Below are positions 35,180 to 46,954 of a stretch of 64,000 nt of DNA, in pieces. The translations under genes and the position numbers were made by a program. Where the stretch lies: positions 124,001-188,000 of the forward strand of contig QJNS01000752.1 in NCBI GenBank assembly GCA_004154925.1. The letters run 5' to 3'. Source of the DNA: Monosporascus cannonballus (lineage: Eukaryota > Ascomycota > Sordariomycetes > Xylariales). Each line of letters starts with the position of its first letter. Positions within the stretch are counted from its first letter, which is position 1. The notes beneath the pieces are model-generated. The model saw only the letters and a list, made by a program, of their open reading frames with translations. It did no database searches and had not been told where the DNA came from.

Positions 35180-38100
35180 CTAGGCCTCCCGACTTTCCTC
35201 GCGTAGAGTCTTAAGCTGTCTCTCGAAGTCCCTATTGACCCATTCCCAGTACTGCGCCCATACGGGGAATTGGATATGCGGCTGGGTAGCATGGGTAGCC
35301 TGGGTGGCGCTCCCTGTACTGGCATTCGCACCTGAGTTCGGGGCCGGCGTCTTGGTTTTCTCGGCCAGCAGCAGCGTGATGCGGAGTACGCTTTTGTTGG
35401 CCTCGTCCTGTTTCTCAACCTCCTGCTTGACCGACCCTTCCTTGAGCTTCGTCGAGAGGATTTTACGGTAGCAGTCGGCAATGATATCGAGACGTCGGGT
35501 CGTCTCGTCTGAGTCGACGACGATTAGTTTGCTCAACATCAGGTTGCAGAGCGCCCGAATGTCGTTTTCGTCGCGTAGGCCCGCAATGACCCGGTCGTAG
35601 AACTCGGGGGAGCTGATGCGCGAGAATGCCGTCTCCATGAGGGCGTATAGCGTCTCGTACGCGCTCTGTAATTCATGTTCGGTTAGCCTTCTAATTCAAC
35701 TGATCTCCATCCGCCCACAGGCTAATCTACTGACCTTGCGAACTTCTAATCCGTCGTCAACTTGGTGCTTGAAAGGTCCCATCTGGACCTCACGAATGAG
35801 CTCAGGCTTGATGACCGACTCCGCCATTACGTATGGCACGAGATGACCGAGATGTGGCAGGATCAGATCCGGCTTATTGTGCGCAGCCGAGTTAAGCATC
35901 GTCATACCGAGACGCCGAATTTCCATGTCCTTATCCTGAAGCACGGTTAGTAGCACATCGATCAATACAGTCTTGATCATAGTGTCGAACGACTCGTCGC
36001 TGTCGGGCAGAGTGTATCTGATGGCCTGGGCGGCTACAGCCCTGATCGTGGTCGAATCATGCTTGGTAAGTTCCTGGCACGCGTTAGCTTTAGAATAGTC
36101 ACAGAACATACAGCCCGAACATACCTGAAGCTTAGGGATATAAGTCTTGGGGTCGATAATGGCCAGTCGGCCGATACATTCGGCGCAGATAGCCTTGTTG
36201 TCGTCGGACTGGGAGGCTGTGAAAAGAACATCCCATATCTCGTCTTGATACGCCCCGATATCGGTCGCTGAAGCAACAACCTGGTGGAGAACCTCTCGTA
36301 CCGACTGAAGAAGCAGGTACTGACGACCTGTCTGGTCCTTGATGGCATTTAATATGATGGGCAAGAAGACCTTAACGTTTCCGGCACCGGCGCGGCCCAG
36401 GGCGACACCTGCAGACACCGAAACCTTGTCCGGTTCGTCGTGAAATTGCTCTAAGAAGAGCTCGGGCTTCAGTGGCGAGCTGGGACCAAGTCGTAGACCG
36501 ATCTCTCCGAGTATAGCTAACGCGAGACTTTGTCGAGCCGTGTCGGGGGGCGACATTTTGCTTGCGGACTTGAGCTCCTGGACAAAGCTGTCGATCTCGA
36601 CGCCGGCTTTGCCACCGCTCGCGGCAAAGAGGGCCCCGGCAACCTTTCCGACAACTGCCGGGTCACCTGCCACGCCAACTTGCAGCACACCCGCCATTAG
36701 CTGCCTACCCATGCCACCTTGGCCGACGTTTGTCACGAGTGCGATTAGAGACTCTAATGCTGTCCCAGTGATATTCTTCTTGAGGAGCTCGCAGAGCGAC
36801 TCTATGAATGAAGGGGTTGCTATAAGCTTGGGGTTCTCCTGCTGGAGCTGGGCCAATACGAGCAGACCAGGACTGAGGAGGTGGCTGTCATTAGCAGCAA
36901 TGGCGGGCAAAATAGCCTCCACAATGCCCTTGGCCGTGTCGCTTGGTAGATTGCCTCGAGTGGCCGGAGAAAGAACCAAGTGCTGTAGAGCTTGGATGCT
37001 GGCACCCCGAAGGGCACGGTTAGCCTTTCTGAGTTGGCCGCAAAGCTCCAGCGCCACCTTCTGGACCCAGACGGGGTCAAGACTGCCGCCCTTGAAAGAA
37101 TGCCTCGCGACGTTATCAATGGCTCGCACAGCATGCAGCCTAGTTGTCTCGTTTCGAGCGCGGTCGAGGAGAAGCTCTAAACCAGCCTGGCGTTTATCCA
37201 CAGACAGAAGGGCTTGACCATCCGCTGTTATGGTCCTGGATACTACGGTACCTAAAGCCTGGATCGCTTGCTGACGGACTTCGGTGTCGGCATCGTTCGC
37301 AGCGGCACGGTTCATAATGGTTTCATACAGTTTGACCAGTTCGGGCTTGTATTTCTGCGACGTAAGCTTCGCACGAGGCGGTGTGACGGCCTTCACCAGT
37401 TCCTCCGCCGTACGGAGAGCTTCGCTGGATATCTTGTAAAATCGGTCGTGCACAGCAGACACCACACCGGCCACAATGTTGGAAAGATAAGGCTGGAAGA
37501 GGCTGGAAGAATGGGTTCTCGCGATATTGCTCGTGAATTTAAGCACCGCCACGCGTAGTGTGGTCGGAGTTGCAGACGCGGCGCCGCCCGACAGCGTCAT
37601 AGACGTCGAAGCAGTCGTTCCGGTTATTCCCTTGGTCACATCGATCAGCGGCTGCATGACCTGGTCGAAGTACTCGGATAGGCCCCCGTTATGAACCGAG
37701 ATTAGCTCATCCAAAAGGTTGACTATTGCTTGCTTCGTAGCAATCTGCTTTCCTTTTAGGAGCTTCGTCGCTGTCTTCACGATCTGGGGCGTCAGGCGGG
37801 ACAGATCGGCGCGCGGCCCAGACGTTGGCACCTCCTCTCGAGTAGGCGACGTTAAACCAGTGCCGCCCAGATAAGGGGCCTTGTGACTCAGCACCAGACC
37901 GCCACTGCTCTGCCGCCGTCTCTTTCGACTCTCCGGGAGGGACTCGAGTAGCTCTTGGTCCTCCACTGGAATCGATCTAACAACTCCTTCGCCAGTCTTG
38001 CGGATGAGCAGAGCCATAGTGCTAATCACCTCGAGGCGCACGCTCTCCTCCCTTTCATCAAAGCGCCTAATCAGAGGGGTGGCGACATCACGATAGAGAG

Positions 38101-39478
38101 TGCCTTTGTCGAGCAGGTCACTGCTCCGCGTAGAAATGAGAGTAAATAACGCTTTGGCCGCGCACCTTCGCACTTTCCAGCTCGCATCGTCGTCATCGTC
38201 AAACCCAGCATCATCTTCAAACTCGTCGTCGTCGTCCAATTCATCGTCGGGTTCGTCCGTGTCGCCATCTTCCTCCATTTCCTCGTCCTCGTCTACGGCG
38301 TAATTTGGATCGAATTTCAGGTATCGCAAACATGCGGCTATCGCCTCGTCGGTAAATTGTCGCATCTCGGCGCCACAGGACGCGATAAATGCCTCGAGGG
38401 CTACCAGGGCGGCTTCTCGCACCTCGTTAAATTCCACGCTCAGCTGGTCGTTCCCTTCACTGACGGCGTCAAGCTGAACCCGCAGCTCTTCCTGGCTTAG
38501 AACACCCAGTACCAATGGAACCAATTTGGGTACGTATTCGCCTAGTTGATGCGGAATAGATCGGGCCAGGGATCCCGTAATAGTGATGTATAGACGGCGC
38601 ATTACGGGACCGAGATTAGGGGCCCCCATGGCCTTCTGAATCCTCTCGACCAGTCTCTCGAGGACCTCGTCGCTCAGATGGGGGGCCAGGACGGCCAGGG
38701 CAACTACGGCCCGCTTCTTGACGGGAGATGGGGTTGAGCTCCTCTCGAGGACCTTGACGACGACGTCTTGCAGCTTCTCCACTTCAAGAGGCTGAAGGAG
38801 CGGACCATAGCAGCGAACGACCTCAATAAGCACGTCAACGGCCTCAGCACTTGGGTCGCTGTGGTCGAGAATGCCCTTCGGATCACCGGCCATCTGGTTC
38901 GGGGCGTTCGAGGGCACAGAATAGCCGAGGATACGTGGGATTAGCACGCGGCTGATCGTGTGATAGGTGTCGGTGACCTCCTTGGAGACCTGGACACCGG
39001 GGACGGGTTTCGGGAGAGAGGAGATAGCATTCCGCAGGGCAAGAGAGGGTATCGAGTTGTCGACGGAGTTCTCGATCTTGATCATAGTTAACTTGTCGAG
39101 GAGTGGTGCGACGACAGACGGGGGGATCTTGGCGGCGAGTGGGCTGATGCTATATCCAACAGTATTGTCAACTCGGCACGTGGCTCAGGCGGGGAGATAC
39201 ACAGGCAGCCAACAGAGACAAGGAAACATAGCCCCGTACCATTTGACAGCCAGGTTCTGGACTTCCCCATTCTGGTCATCGAGAGATTTGATGACCGCAT
39301 CCGTTATTCTGGAGGCTGTGTTATAGTCGGTCCGGAGAAACTCGGATTTCGGGCCTGTCAGGATCTGGTTAAGGTCGTTCAAGGACATGAAGCGGAAATC
39401 GGGATCGGCATCGCCCAGCTTGGATAGAAGCTGGTTGATAGCCGAAGGGCTCGGGTTGTTGACGATCGAGGACGACAT
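35180..39478 (-). CDS. CAND1: Cullin-associated NEDD8-dissociated protein 1 (CAND1/TIP120), 1,362 aa
   Basis: HEAT-repeat protein that binds unneddylated cullin-RBX1 and exchanges substrate receptors of SCF-type ubiquitin ligases. Four exons on the minus strand: 39,478-39,240, 39,149-36,125, 36,073-35,735 and 35,665-35,180. Introns are 90, 51 and 69 nt. The start is chosen at MSSSIVNNPSPSAINQLLSK, which matches the N-terminal HEAT repeat of the family; upstream in-frame sequence is not conserved-looking. Exon 1 joins exon 2 as AVKC-ISPLAAKIPPSVVAPLL, a CAND1 hallmark. An acidic loop of about 40 residues lies near 365-405 (DDDDEFEDD), as in other family members. The TIP120 C-terminal domain is marked by VQMGPFKHQVDDGLEVRK, directly before the last intron, continuing SAYETLYALMETAF. 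Length and order agree with fungal CAND1. The 51-nt intron is a multiple of three without a stop, so an unspliced transcript would still read through. Confidence 0.95.
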
Positions 39479-40860
39479 GGTGGCGAGTGCGCGTGAGGCA
39501 GGAATTCCGCCTAAATGAATGGAAGTCTCAGATACACAGATCAACCACGTAATTCCTATTTCTAAGTTAGCATAACACAGGACCGTGTAGTGGAAATCGA
39601 AAGGGACCCGGTCTAGGGAGTTCGAAACAGAGTAAGGGCTCAGGTCGCGGGGCGGGCTCCTAGCCGACTCAAGTGGTGAAGTGAGAGAAGCGGAAGAGAA
39701 GTGGTCAGCAGGAAAGCCGAAACTGGAAAGGAAGCTAGCCTCCGAGTGTTGAAAGGCATGAGATGAATACAGTGAGAATCGCGAGTAAGAGACAAACTGG
39801 GGAATTCGGATCAGGCAGCACACGATGCCTTCTCAGGCACCAAGTAGAAAGAAAAAAAGCTGCAAATCGAGCAAGTCACCAACATGGATAGAGTTGTGGA
39901 TCACTGACCTTAGGTAACTAAGAGAAGGGAAACAATAATGAATATCACCGCAACCTCCCCAAGCAGTGGAACATGCTGATATATGGAAATAAGTTGTAGA
40001 AAAGAAGTGTGAATAGGCAGATATAAAAACTGCAGTATGTTGTGGTTTGTTGTTAAGGTTGAATCAATGGACCTCCTAACTGACTTCGATGCTCTATAAG
40101 AAGTACCTGCCTGAGGTTTGATATCAGATACCTACCTAGTCAGGGTCGATGGTGGGGTAAATGCTCGTTGCTTATCTAGGTAGTTGAAGGAGGAGGGGAG
40201 CTTCTTGAGGCTAACCCGGATGTAGAAGTTTTTGGGTATCATTTTTAGGCTTAGGTAAGCACAATAAGTACCTCCTTTTAGAGCACAGGCCAGTTCAATT
40301 CCGCCCCATCTAGGCAGCGCGGGCCGATCCTGCCCTGCTACTGCCAACATCATGGCCAAGCAATCACTGCCTACGTTAGCGGATGCAGTCGCTTTCCCTC
40401 AAAACATAACATACACTCCACTTTGACGAGTTCCACGTCGCGAATCCAGTCTTCAAGTCACAAATTACCCTCTTACTTCATGTTGTTGGACATGAACATT
40501 TATCTAGTGGATGCCATGCATGTGCCAGACGAAGACGTTGCGCCAATTGATATGCTGTGCTCGGGCCCCTCCTAACAAAGGGGTCTCTCCAGTCTCCCAT
40601 CGCACAAAGGCGTTGCTCTCACCTATAGAAATATGAAGTTCGGTAATAACACTCTCAGTTATGGACAGTTTAATAAAGTGGAACAAGGATTATTCCCTTA
40701 TTAGCGTCTATCTTTATCAAGCACAACTTATCACAATAGATTACACTGCTAAGCAGCTAGACGGTCAGGCCGTGGTTGAGTCGAATGACCAGGCTTTCTT
40801 GACCCTAGAAAAGGAATTTTGGACCCCAGAGGAAGGCTCGGCCCCACCACGCATTTAAGT
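39479..40860. other. CAND1 upstream region
   Basis: The 5' flank of CAND1 (minus strand) should contain its promoter. No TATA box can be singled out. TACCTACCTAG and CTAGGTAG-like words recur at about 40,100-40,190. No convincing gene is seen. Confidence 0.4.
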
Positions 40861-40873
40861 GGCACACTATCAT

Positions 40874-41416
40874 GGATGCGGCAGAGGTAAACCTAGAAGC
40901 CGCCTCGCTTGCACTGGAGGATTGCCTCCGGACATTAGGCGGGATGCAGGCCCGGTTACAAAGACTAGACGGCTACGCTTTGGATCGCCCGGAGCCGCCA
41001 ACTATCTAGGGACATAACCGCCCTCTCGAGGATGGTAGGCGCGGGCGCCGCAGCGATAAAGTCCGGCCAGGGCATGGCGTCCTCGGAAATGACGACAGTC
41101 CTGCTATGACCTGTTCCGCGCGAGCTTCAATATTAAGGAGCGGAAGACGGTTGTCGGCGAGATGGATGACCTGCTCTCTAAGACTAGCTCTTGGCCAGAG
41201 GAGCAGTCAGCCCAGGACACGACATCTGCCACAGGCTCTGGACTCTCCCAAAGGGATCTAGCCACTTTGCTCGCAGACTGGGACTCGTTTTCGTCCCTAC
41301 TAAAAACGGGATGCCATCTTGGTGCTCGCGCAAAGAAAACGCTTCTTCACTGTCTAGAGATCATTATACAAATCCCACGCGCCTTAGAGAACAGAATTAT
41401 CGCGCATAGTCACTAA
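40874..41416 (+). pseudogene. Possible relic of a helical protein gene, unrecognised
   Basis: A frame opening with MDAAEVNLEAASLALEDCLR (40,874) runs to a stop at about 41,007. Later frames continue with similarly coding-like text: ALSRMVGAGAAAIKSGQGMA (about 41,020), then from 41,125 YDLFRASFNIKERKTVV and GEMDDLLSKTSSWPEEQ to a stop at 41,414. The frames differ, and no intron fits well at the breaks, so a decayed gene is more likely than a live one. The amphipathic, Leu/Ala-rich N-terminus resembles the leading helices of some fungal signalling proteins only in general style. I cannot name a family. Confidence 0.3.
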
Positions 41417-41694
41417 ACCCTGCTACATGTGAGTTCGTAGACCAAACCAATTACACTACCGTATCAGTTTCCATCACCGCACTAATATGTCCGCAGTACC
41501 CCACCCTAGAATCCTTTCCGTTTCGTGGCTGTGTCCAACCATGTCCTAGCAATATGGCAGAAGATTAATGCATCCAAATGCCCCAGGTCAAGGCTTGTGT
41601 CGAAGCATAATACAGCTTCGCAGGCTCCTCCTGTTCGTACTACAAACTTGCCAGCTTCGTTAGTCCACCACGAGCCTGTCTTGGCGGATGTAAG

Positions 41695-42147
41695 CTAGTC
41701 TGGTGATACACAGAATAGACGTCTGCACATGTCGCCTAGAACTTGGTGTATCTTCCAGCATCCGGACCATGCACGGTTCATCTTGATGTTACCGGGCAAC
41801 AATGTAGAACTTTGCTCTTTTAATTCCAGCTGCTGGTAATCGGGAGTCAAACGGACGACATCATCTAAGACCTCCGTCTTCTCGAAAAAATCCAACGGCA
41901 ATGGGTACTTGTCCATTGTGATGAGGATTGGTGAGCGCCTTCCACTAATCATGGACAACCGGCTATCCAGCACCTGCGAACGTCCGGTACTACTTGACAT
42001 CATCGTCGTGAACATCTCGCTTGACATTGGACGGTAGACTTGGATATACGAATTGACCAAATGCCCTTCGCTGTCTGAAGGGTTGGTCAAAGCTGAAACG
42101 CGTCTTTGTCTGTTACGAAAACTGAATGTATTAAAAGATATACGCAA
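41695..42147 (-). CDS. Hypothetical ORF of 150 aa, status uncertain
   Basis: An uninterrupted frame starting MRISFNTFSFRNRQRRVSAL and ending RRLFCVSPD. It has an even amino-acid composition (LTPDYQQLELKEQSSTLLPG in the middle), with no membrane segment, signal peptide or motif that I recognise. It lies alone between CAND1 and the GH35 gene. It could be a short lineage-specific gene, an exon of a decayed gene, or chance. Confidence 0.25.
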   Translation of the reverse strand: MRISFNTFSFRNRQRRVSALTNPSDSEGHLVNSYIQVYRPMSSEMFTTMMSSSTGRSQVLDSRLSMISGRRSPILITMDKYPLPLDFFEKTEVLDDVVRLTPDYQQLELKEQSSTLLPGNIKMNRAWSGCWKIHQVLGDMCRRLFCVSPD

Positions 42148-42639
42148 CTACTCCCAACCCCTTTAGCCGAATGGACCACGCCTGGCTTGGGGTGGATTTC
42201 TTTACACGCCCTCGCCGAAGTCCTCCGGTCCGGACGGCCCGACATTTCCGGCCGGAACCGTTCGCAAGTTGGCGTTGCCCGAGATTATCCGAGTACCGCG
42301 AGCGCATAGTTGTTAGGGGTGTCTTGTCCGCTCTTATCCCTTATGCCGTTTTGTACGTAAAGCATAAACGCCGCCGCGTGCGAGCTTGTTACGTGACCCA
42401 AAAAAATTTATGTGAAATGCGTCGACTAGGCTCATTTGAATAAGAGCCAGCCGATCCTTCTTTCTGGTATAACTAGAGCCCGATTTACTGAGCAAGCACG
42501 CAGATATTTTATAGATATATTTCGCAAAATCTGTTATGGAACAGCTCGAGTCTCGCAACAGAAGCGGGCAACAGGCAGGCAGATGCGTTTCATTTTCTCT
42601 ATACAGGCTCTTGACGCCGTTGCTCCCCTAAGATGCAGC

Positions 42640-45600
42640 TCAGTACGCGCCTCCGCGCTCCTCCCAAGCGGGCTGGGGGCTTAGGGAAGATTTCTTCATC
42701 CCTGACTGTATCACAGCGTCCGCTTCCAGCGTCAATCCCTGCAGTCTAGCACCACCCGCTTGCTGGGCCCACAGCGTCAGCGCAAGATAGTTGGTCCCGT
42801 TATAGTTGAGTATACCCTCGGGCACAGGGAACCGCGTCTGGGGACCTAGGTTGTTAACTTGGCCATATTTGTTAGCGTAAACTCACAAGGCGTTACAAAC
42901 CATTTTTCAGCCACATGGGAAAACTCACTGTACTTTCCGAACTGGTACCCGTTGACGAACAGCTGCGCCCTGAAATTCGACACGCTGCCGTCCTCCGCCG
43001 TCGCGTTCGCGAACACGAAGCTCAGCGGCACGTCGTAGCCCGCCGGCATGCCGAGCTCGAAGCTCGCAGCGTAGAACCCGATGCCCGGCCCGCCGAACCC
43101 CTCGAAAGGCGACGCCGCCTCCATCCCCGCCGCCGCGGTCGGCGGCGCGGGCAAGTGATACCCCTGGCGCTCGGCGAAGGTCCCGCCCTCGTTGAGCGGG
43201 CCGCGCGCCGCATCCCTGTACGCCTCGCCGCCGAGGTTGCCCGTTAGCTTCCAGGATATGTCATTCTGTGAGTGGCCCGCCACCGCGTAGTCCATGATGC
43301 CGCGCGGCGTCTTTGTGAGATCCAGCCCCGGCGTCCAATTTGTCTCCGTGCCCATATGGTCTAGCACCACCGTTAGCACGTAGCGCGCGCCGCGCTTTAG
43401 AGGGGTCGGCAGGGAGAGGGTCTGGTTGTACGACCCCGCGCCCGCGGCTCCCGGGAACGAGCCAAGGTACGTCGAGTTCAGCCACGCGGAGTGCCCGAAG
43501 CCGCCGCCGCCCTGCGTCGACAGGTAGACGCTCGTCTCGTTGCCCGTCGCCGTGAAGTGGCCGCGATAGATCAGGTGGCCCGCGTGGTACCCGTAGTCGC
43601 TGGAGATCAGCGTCGTCGGCGTCTTGAGCTCGAATACGTTGCCGGCCTCGTCGCGCATCGTGTTGTTGGTGTACGGCGTGTCGGCGTCTGTCCAGGCGGC
43701 GTCGTCGTACGTGGGATTGATCTCCGGCAGCGAGTCCAGGTACCTCCAGTCGAGGTCGGCGAGGTTCGGGAGGTCAATAGTCGGAGGCGAGTACGGCAGC
43801 GTCGCCGAGAGGCGGCCGTTCGCCGACTTCACGCCCCGCACCTTCTCCCCGTTGAAGTAGACGTTGTTCGACCCCGGCAGGCCCGCGATGATCTCGAGCT
43901 CGGCCGTCGCGTTCAGGTCACCCGTGAGATGCAGCGAGGTGCCGGACCGGGCGGCCGTGCGCAGCAGGTACCCCGCCTTGGCGATGACCCTCTCCTTCGC
44001 CCCCGAAGTGTAGTTCCCGACCGGCGCGGGCGCCTCGAGCTCCAGGGACCAGTAGTTAAAAGCGTCGTTGCGCCAGAGCAGGTAGACGTCCAGGTTACTG
44101 CCGTAGTGCAGCACTCTTTTCTGGCGCGTCACCTCCCACTGCACGACGACGGCGGAGCCCCGCATCTCGATCTTTACCTTGGCCGAGCCGCCCTCGACCG
44201 TCGGCCTGCCCAGTTTCACGCTGAAGGCGAGCTCGTGCGTCTCGCCCTCCCCTCCGTAGAGAAGTAGGACCCGCTTGCTACCCGTCCTGCTGTGCGTGTA
44301 GATGTCCGCGGACGAGTAGATGAGATTGATGCCGCCTACATCGTAGTCAGTGACGTGGATCTTGGCGTCCCTGCCGTTCAACGTCAGGCTGCCGCCGAGC
44401 TGCGGGATAGTCACGTTGCCGACGCTGGTGGGGACGGTGAATATGTAGAGCGTTTCCGCCAGGGACTCGTAGGCGGTGTGGCGCGTGACGTAGAACGTCG
44501 TGTTTTTCTTGCCGAACACCGGGGTCGTGCTTAGTTCTGGGGTGCTCACGTAGGACGTGTTGGTTAGGGCTCCGGGCGTGGCGTCTAGGTACGCCGGAGA
44601 CGACGTGACGAACGTGGCAATGAGCTTGGCTTCGCTGTACTTCTCGCGGTCGATCATTCGGTTCTCTCGGATGGCCGCTCCGTAGTCGTAGGAGGTGTAG
44701 CCGCCCGGTTGTCCCAAGTTGCCCCAATTGGTCCCTCCGAATGTCTACTTATAGTCAGTATACACAACTCAGCCACAGGTTCAAGCGCACAAGTTACCAT
44801 GTAGATGTTGAGGACCGTGATGCCGAAGCTGAAGACAGCCTTATAGAACAGCCGCTCAAACTCGTGGTTGGTTCGAGAGGCGCATCCCTCGAGGCCAACA
44901 CCACCCCTTGATCTTGTCAGTATAGTAGTAGGGTAGATGAAGACCGTACGAACCAGTAGTCGAGGGCGCCGCCTTGGTACTCGATGATCGAGTAGGGGGT
45001 ATTCGGGCTTTGTTCGAGATGAAGGTCCCGCCAGTTGGTTGGCATGCTTCCGGGTGTCCAGTTTCCGGGGTTCGCGCCTGGCATCAATACGTCAGGAAAA
45101 AAAAAACTAGATTATTCTATACGGAGGTGAGAGGGACTAACAATCCCAGCCTATCGGATAACTATCATGCCCATAGATATCCGGGCCGCCAGGCTTCTCA
45201 GGCGTAAACAGACCGATTATGGCGGCTTCGTTGTTGATGAAAGGCACCACGATGCCGGCGCGTCGGAACTGCTGGTTGACGTAGTCAATGTACTTCACAT
45301 CCGGCCACTTGACCCAGTCAGTCCCAAACGTGTATTCGTTTTCTGCCTGGAACGCTATGACGGGGCCACCGTTCGTGATCTGAGCGTCGGCAATGATCTT
45401 GCCGATGTGCGCGACGTAGTTCTCGGTCGCATCGAGATACTCGGTCATGTTCGTCCTCAAAATGGCGGGATTGCGCTGCAGCCACGCCGGGAAACCGCCT
45501 CCCGACGCTTCGGCGTTGATATAAGGACCGGGCCGGGCCAGGAGGTAGATGCCGGCCTCGGCGGCCGCATCAAAGAAGGGCTCCCATGCGAATACTCCCT

Positions 45601-45977
45601 CGGCCGTGAAGTGGCCCGGGTTTCCCTCGTGTAGTGCCCAGTCCACATAGAACGAAACGCCGTTGTAACCCAAGGCCTTGATCTTCTGTAAGACGTCTAG
45701 CCAGAGGCCGGGGACGGGAAGTCTCCATGGGTGGAATTCGCCGGAGTAGAAGAATATCCGCTCGCCGCGAACAAATAGCGAATGCTCGTCCCATGTTACC
45801 TGGGACTGTTTAGCATAGTACATGACACTCTCATGCTTGAAGGGTTACCAGGTCTTGTAGAAGTTCTCCCTTTTCGACGTCGTCCACTCTATAGCTTCTG
45901 CCCCCCAAAGTCAAGGCTGACACATTGATACAGCTTAGGGAAATCGCCACCGCCGCTAACCGCTTGAGCGACTTCAT
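42640..45977 (-). CDS. Secreted GH35 beta-galactosidase (1,017 aa)
   Basis: Cuts terminal beta-D-galactosyl residues from oligo- and polysaccharides outside the cell. Six exons on the minus strand: 45,977-45,849, 45,799-45,142, 45,077-44,954, 44,906-44,798, 44,744-42,929 and 42,857-42,640. All five introns are short (49, 64, 47, 53 and 71 nt), and the frame is kept throughout. [21 protein letters not shown] is a signal peptide. The TIM barrel follows: [45 protein letters not shown]. The acid/base Glu is in AENEYTFG (E198) and the nucleophile Glu in SIIEYQGG (about E295); these match the known catalytic pair of fungal GH35. [12 protein letters not shown] and then beta-sandwich and jelly-roll domains ([42 protein letters not shown]) complete it. 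Size and layout match the Aspergillus/Penicillium lacA type of about 1,000 aa. Next to it upstream is a dead chitinase gene. Confidence 0.95.
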
Positions 45978-46954
45978 CTTGGCCAGGTCCTACAAGATAC
46001 AAGGTCTTCTAAGGCCCAGGGACCAGCAGAAGGGATACCTGGCTGGGCCCATACATATATTACATAGCTTCGACATCCCCGGCGCTTAGCGAATATTCCG
46101 CATCACGGCAATATGCCTCGCACGCTAGCGAAATGAGGCCCATCAACTCGCAGCAGCATTAGGCCGACAAGTTATCGGGTATGCACCCCGGAGAGCCGCA
46201 ATACCGCTGCCGGCGCTGCTGGGTGGTGGGAAATTCCACCCCCGCCCCCCGCTTAGCGAATATATAAGAGGTCTCACAGGCGGCCTCATTCATGTTGAGA
46301 AAACCGTGCATGAGCAAAAACGCACTGGGGACATGACCAAGAAAGAAGAGCTTCTAGGCTGCGGCGTGCGGGGGAAATGGAGAAACCGCCCTTGGAGGAC
46401 AGGGATGCATAAGTAGCCGAGCGCAGAACATGGCGGATGGCGCAAGAGAATGCTACTTTATTTCTCCGAAGCAGAAGGCTAGAATCCCTATCATACAGTA
46501 TCTCTAAGCGTGGAAGCGAAATCCAGTTGTTAGAACACCTAAAAACTTGGCTAATTAAAGTATCGGTATATCACTTACGGCTAACTATTTACGCCGTAAG
46601 TATTTAATACTTACCGATAGCTAGTCTTACACCCCAAGATATACTAATTATCGGCTTGGTAAAAGTACAAAGCGCATCCTCGAGATTGAAAGGCCACTAT
46701 TAATCGAAGTTTATATAGTACTGTAGCTACCTAGGTCATTTAAAACCAGTATGCGTATTATAACACACGCAAAGCCATGACCCAACACACAAAGCCCAAG
46801 TAGGACGGCCAGGACAAGACAAGTCATCCTCTGGCCTTGGCAAAATCACATGACATGGATCCGTGTCGATTCCCGAATGAAGGTTATCCCAACTTTATTC
46901 GGATTCCTAAGAGTGACTATCGGAAGATAGGGCGACAGCAACGGCTTTCCTTAG
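45978..46954. other. Intergenic region between the GH35 gene and the chitinase relic
   Basis: Contains the promoter side of the GH35 gene. No TATA box or regulator site can be named with confidence. A two-level inverted repeat lies at 46,561-46,619. Upstream exons of the chitinase relic were looked for here but not found. Confidence 0.4.
46561..46619. repeat. Two-level inverted repeat (potential cruciform or MITE remnant)
   Basis: The outer arms are tatcggta (46,561-46,568) and taccgata (46,612-46,619). The inner arms are acttacggc (46,573-46,581) and gccgtaagt (46,593-46,601), around an 11-nt loop. All arms are perfect complements. The 46,550-46,640 neighbourhood is AT-richer than the rest of the island. 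It could be the heart of a small inverted-repeat element. Confidence 0.65.

Noticed and set aside
36540..37217. Plus-strand ORF of 225 aa opposite CAND1
   Set aside because: Lies wholly inside the CAND1 coding exon on the other strand, with no recognisable domain.
43491..44267. Long plus-strand ORF (258 aa, Arg/Val-rich)
   Set aside because: Antisense shadow of the GC-rich GH35 coding exon; its composition is that of a reverse-complement frame.
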